From the NCBI GenBank assembly GCA_018679695.1, contig JAHHKH010000021.1, positions 1 to 5,945 on the forward strand: 5,945 nucleotides of DNA. The letters are read 5' to 3'. The number at the start of each line of letters is the position of its first letter. The stretch's first letter is position 1. The stretch comes from Maribacter sp. (GTDB lineage Bacteria > Bacteroidota > Bacteroidia > Flavobacteriales > Flavobacteriaceae). Of the stretch, positions 5,684-5,945 are shown piece by piece. The notes beneath the pieces are model-generated. The model searched no databases. It was not told the origin of the DNA and saw nothing but the letters and a program-made list of their open reading frames with translations. The translations under genes and the position numbers were made by a program.

Positions 5684-5945
5684 ATGAAAAACACCCTCTG
5701 GCTTGTGCTCTCCCTCATAACCTCGTTTCTTGCCGCCCAGGATGCCTCGGAAATCATAAAAAAGGTGGATCGGAAAATGCGCGGCAACTCGTCCTCTTCC
5801 AATATGACCATGAAGATCGTTAGGCCCGATTGGTCACGGGAGATTTCCATGAAAGGATGGTCCCTGGGCACTGATTTTTCATTGATCCTGATCACGGCCC
5901 CGGCCCGGGATCAGGGTACCGCTTTTCTCAAGCGGGACAAGGAAC
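5684..5945 (+). CDS. LolA-like outer-membrane lipoprotein-sorting protein (C-terminus cut by window edge)
   Basis: From ATG at 5684 the frame is open to the window edge, giving 87 codons of what should be a protein of about 240-260 residues. Residues 1-18 are a signal peptide (MKNTLWLVLS to FLAA, cut before Q19). The mature part starts DASEIIKKVDRKMRG, then NMTMKIVRPDW, REISMKGWS and LILITAPARDQGTAFLKR. This order of motifs is typical of the LolA-like family PF17131, annotated as outer-membrane lipoprotein-sorting protein, a periplasmic half-barrel that likely binds lipid or acyl groups. In Bacteroidota such genes often sit beside ABC transporter ATPase and FtsX-type permease genes, which may follow to the right. 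The start has no Shine-Dalgarno; a promoter candidate lies at 5592-5623. G+C is high (31 of 60 bases at 5701-5760), unlike the neighbouring channel gene. Confidence 0.88.
   Translation, partial: MKNTLWLVLSLITSFLAAQDASEIIKKVDRKMRGNSSSSNMTMKIVRPDWSREISMKGWSLGTDFSLILITAPARDQGTAFLKRDKE

Noticed and set aside
5578..5895. A 105-codon minus-strand ORF opposite the LolA-like gene.
   Set aside because: It is antisense to a recognisable signal peptide and family motifs on the plus strand, and its own product has no recognisable feature.

Overview
The window looks like chromosomal DNA of a marine or soil Flavobacteriia-type Bacteroidota. The evidence is a SusC/RagA-family TonB-linked outer-membrane protein, a lipoprotein amidohydrolase, a LolA-like protein of the kind common in that phylum, no Shine-Dalgarno sequences in front of the starts, and several perfect copies of the Bacteroidota -7 promoter element TAnnTTTG. 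No rRNA, tRNA, CRISPR array, insertion sequence or phage gene was seen.

Layout. Positions 1-2517 (minus strand) hold the first 839 codons of a SusC-like transporter; its C-terminal barrel and the expected SusD partner lie beyond the left edge. Positions 2518-2936 are an AT-rich divergent intergenic region with a perfect 12-bp palindrome. Positions 2937-4028 (plus) encode a complete lipoprotein of the amidohydrolase-2 family. Positions 4029-4517 are poor in convincing genes: an in-frame 66-codon ORF follows the amidohydrolase stop, then a hairpin, then a start-less 40-codon hydrophobic reading frame on the minus strand that looks like a gene remnant. Positions 4518-5246 (minus) encode a complete, minimal voltage-gated K+ channel. 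Positions 5247-5683 contain promoter-like elements, a second start-less coding-like fragment (5430-5576) and a leader hairpin. From 5684 (plus) to the right edge runs the beginning of a LolA-like outer-membrane lipoprotein-sorting protein.

How the genes relate. The SusC-like transporter and the amidohydrolase are divergent and share a 419-bp control region. This could be a small nutrient uptake and processing locus: outer-membrane import followed by hydrolysis in the periplasm. The substrate cannot be read from the sequence. The K+ channel is convergent to the amidohydrolase and probably independent. The LolA-like gene is divergent from the channel and belongs to a different transcription unit and a more GC-rich stretch that starts near 5420.

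I found no clear new multi-gene system. The most notable signals are the two gene remnants, the abrupt base-composition change near 5420, the exported amidohydrolase beside a SusC gene, and the very regular S4 helix of the K+ channel.
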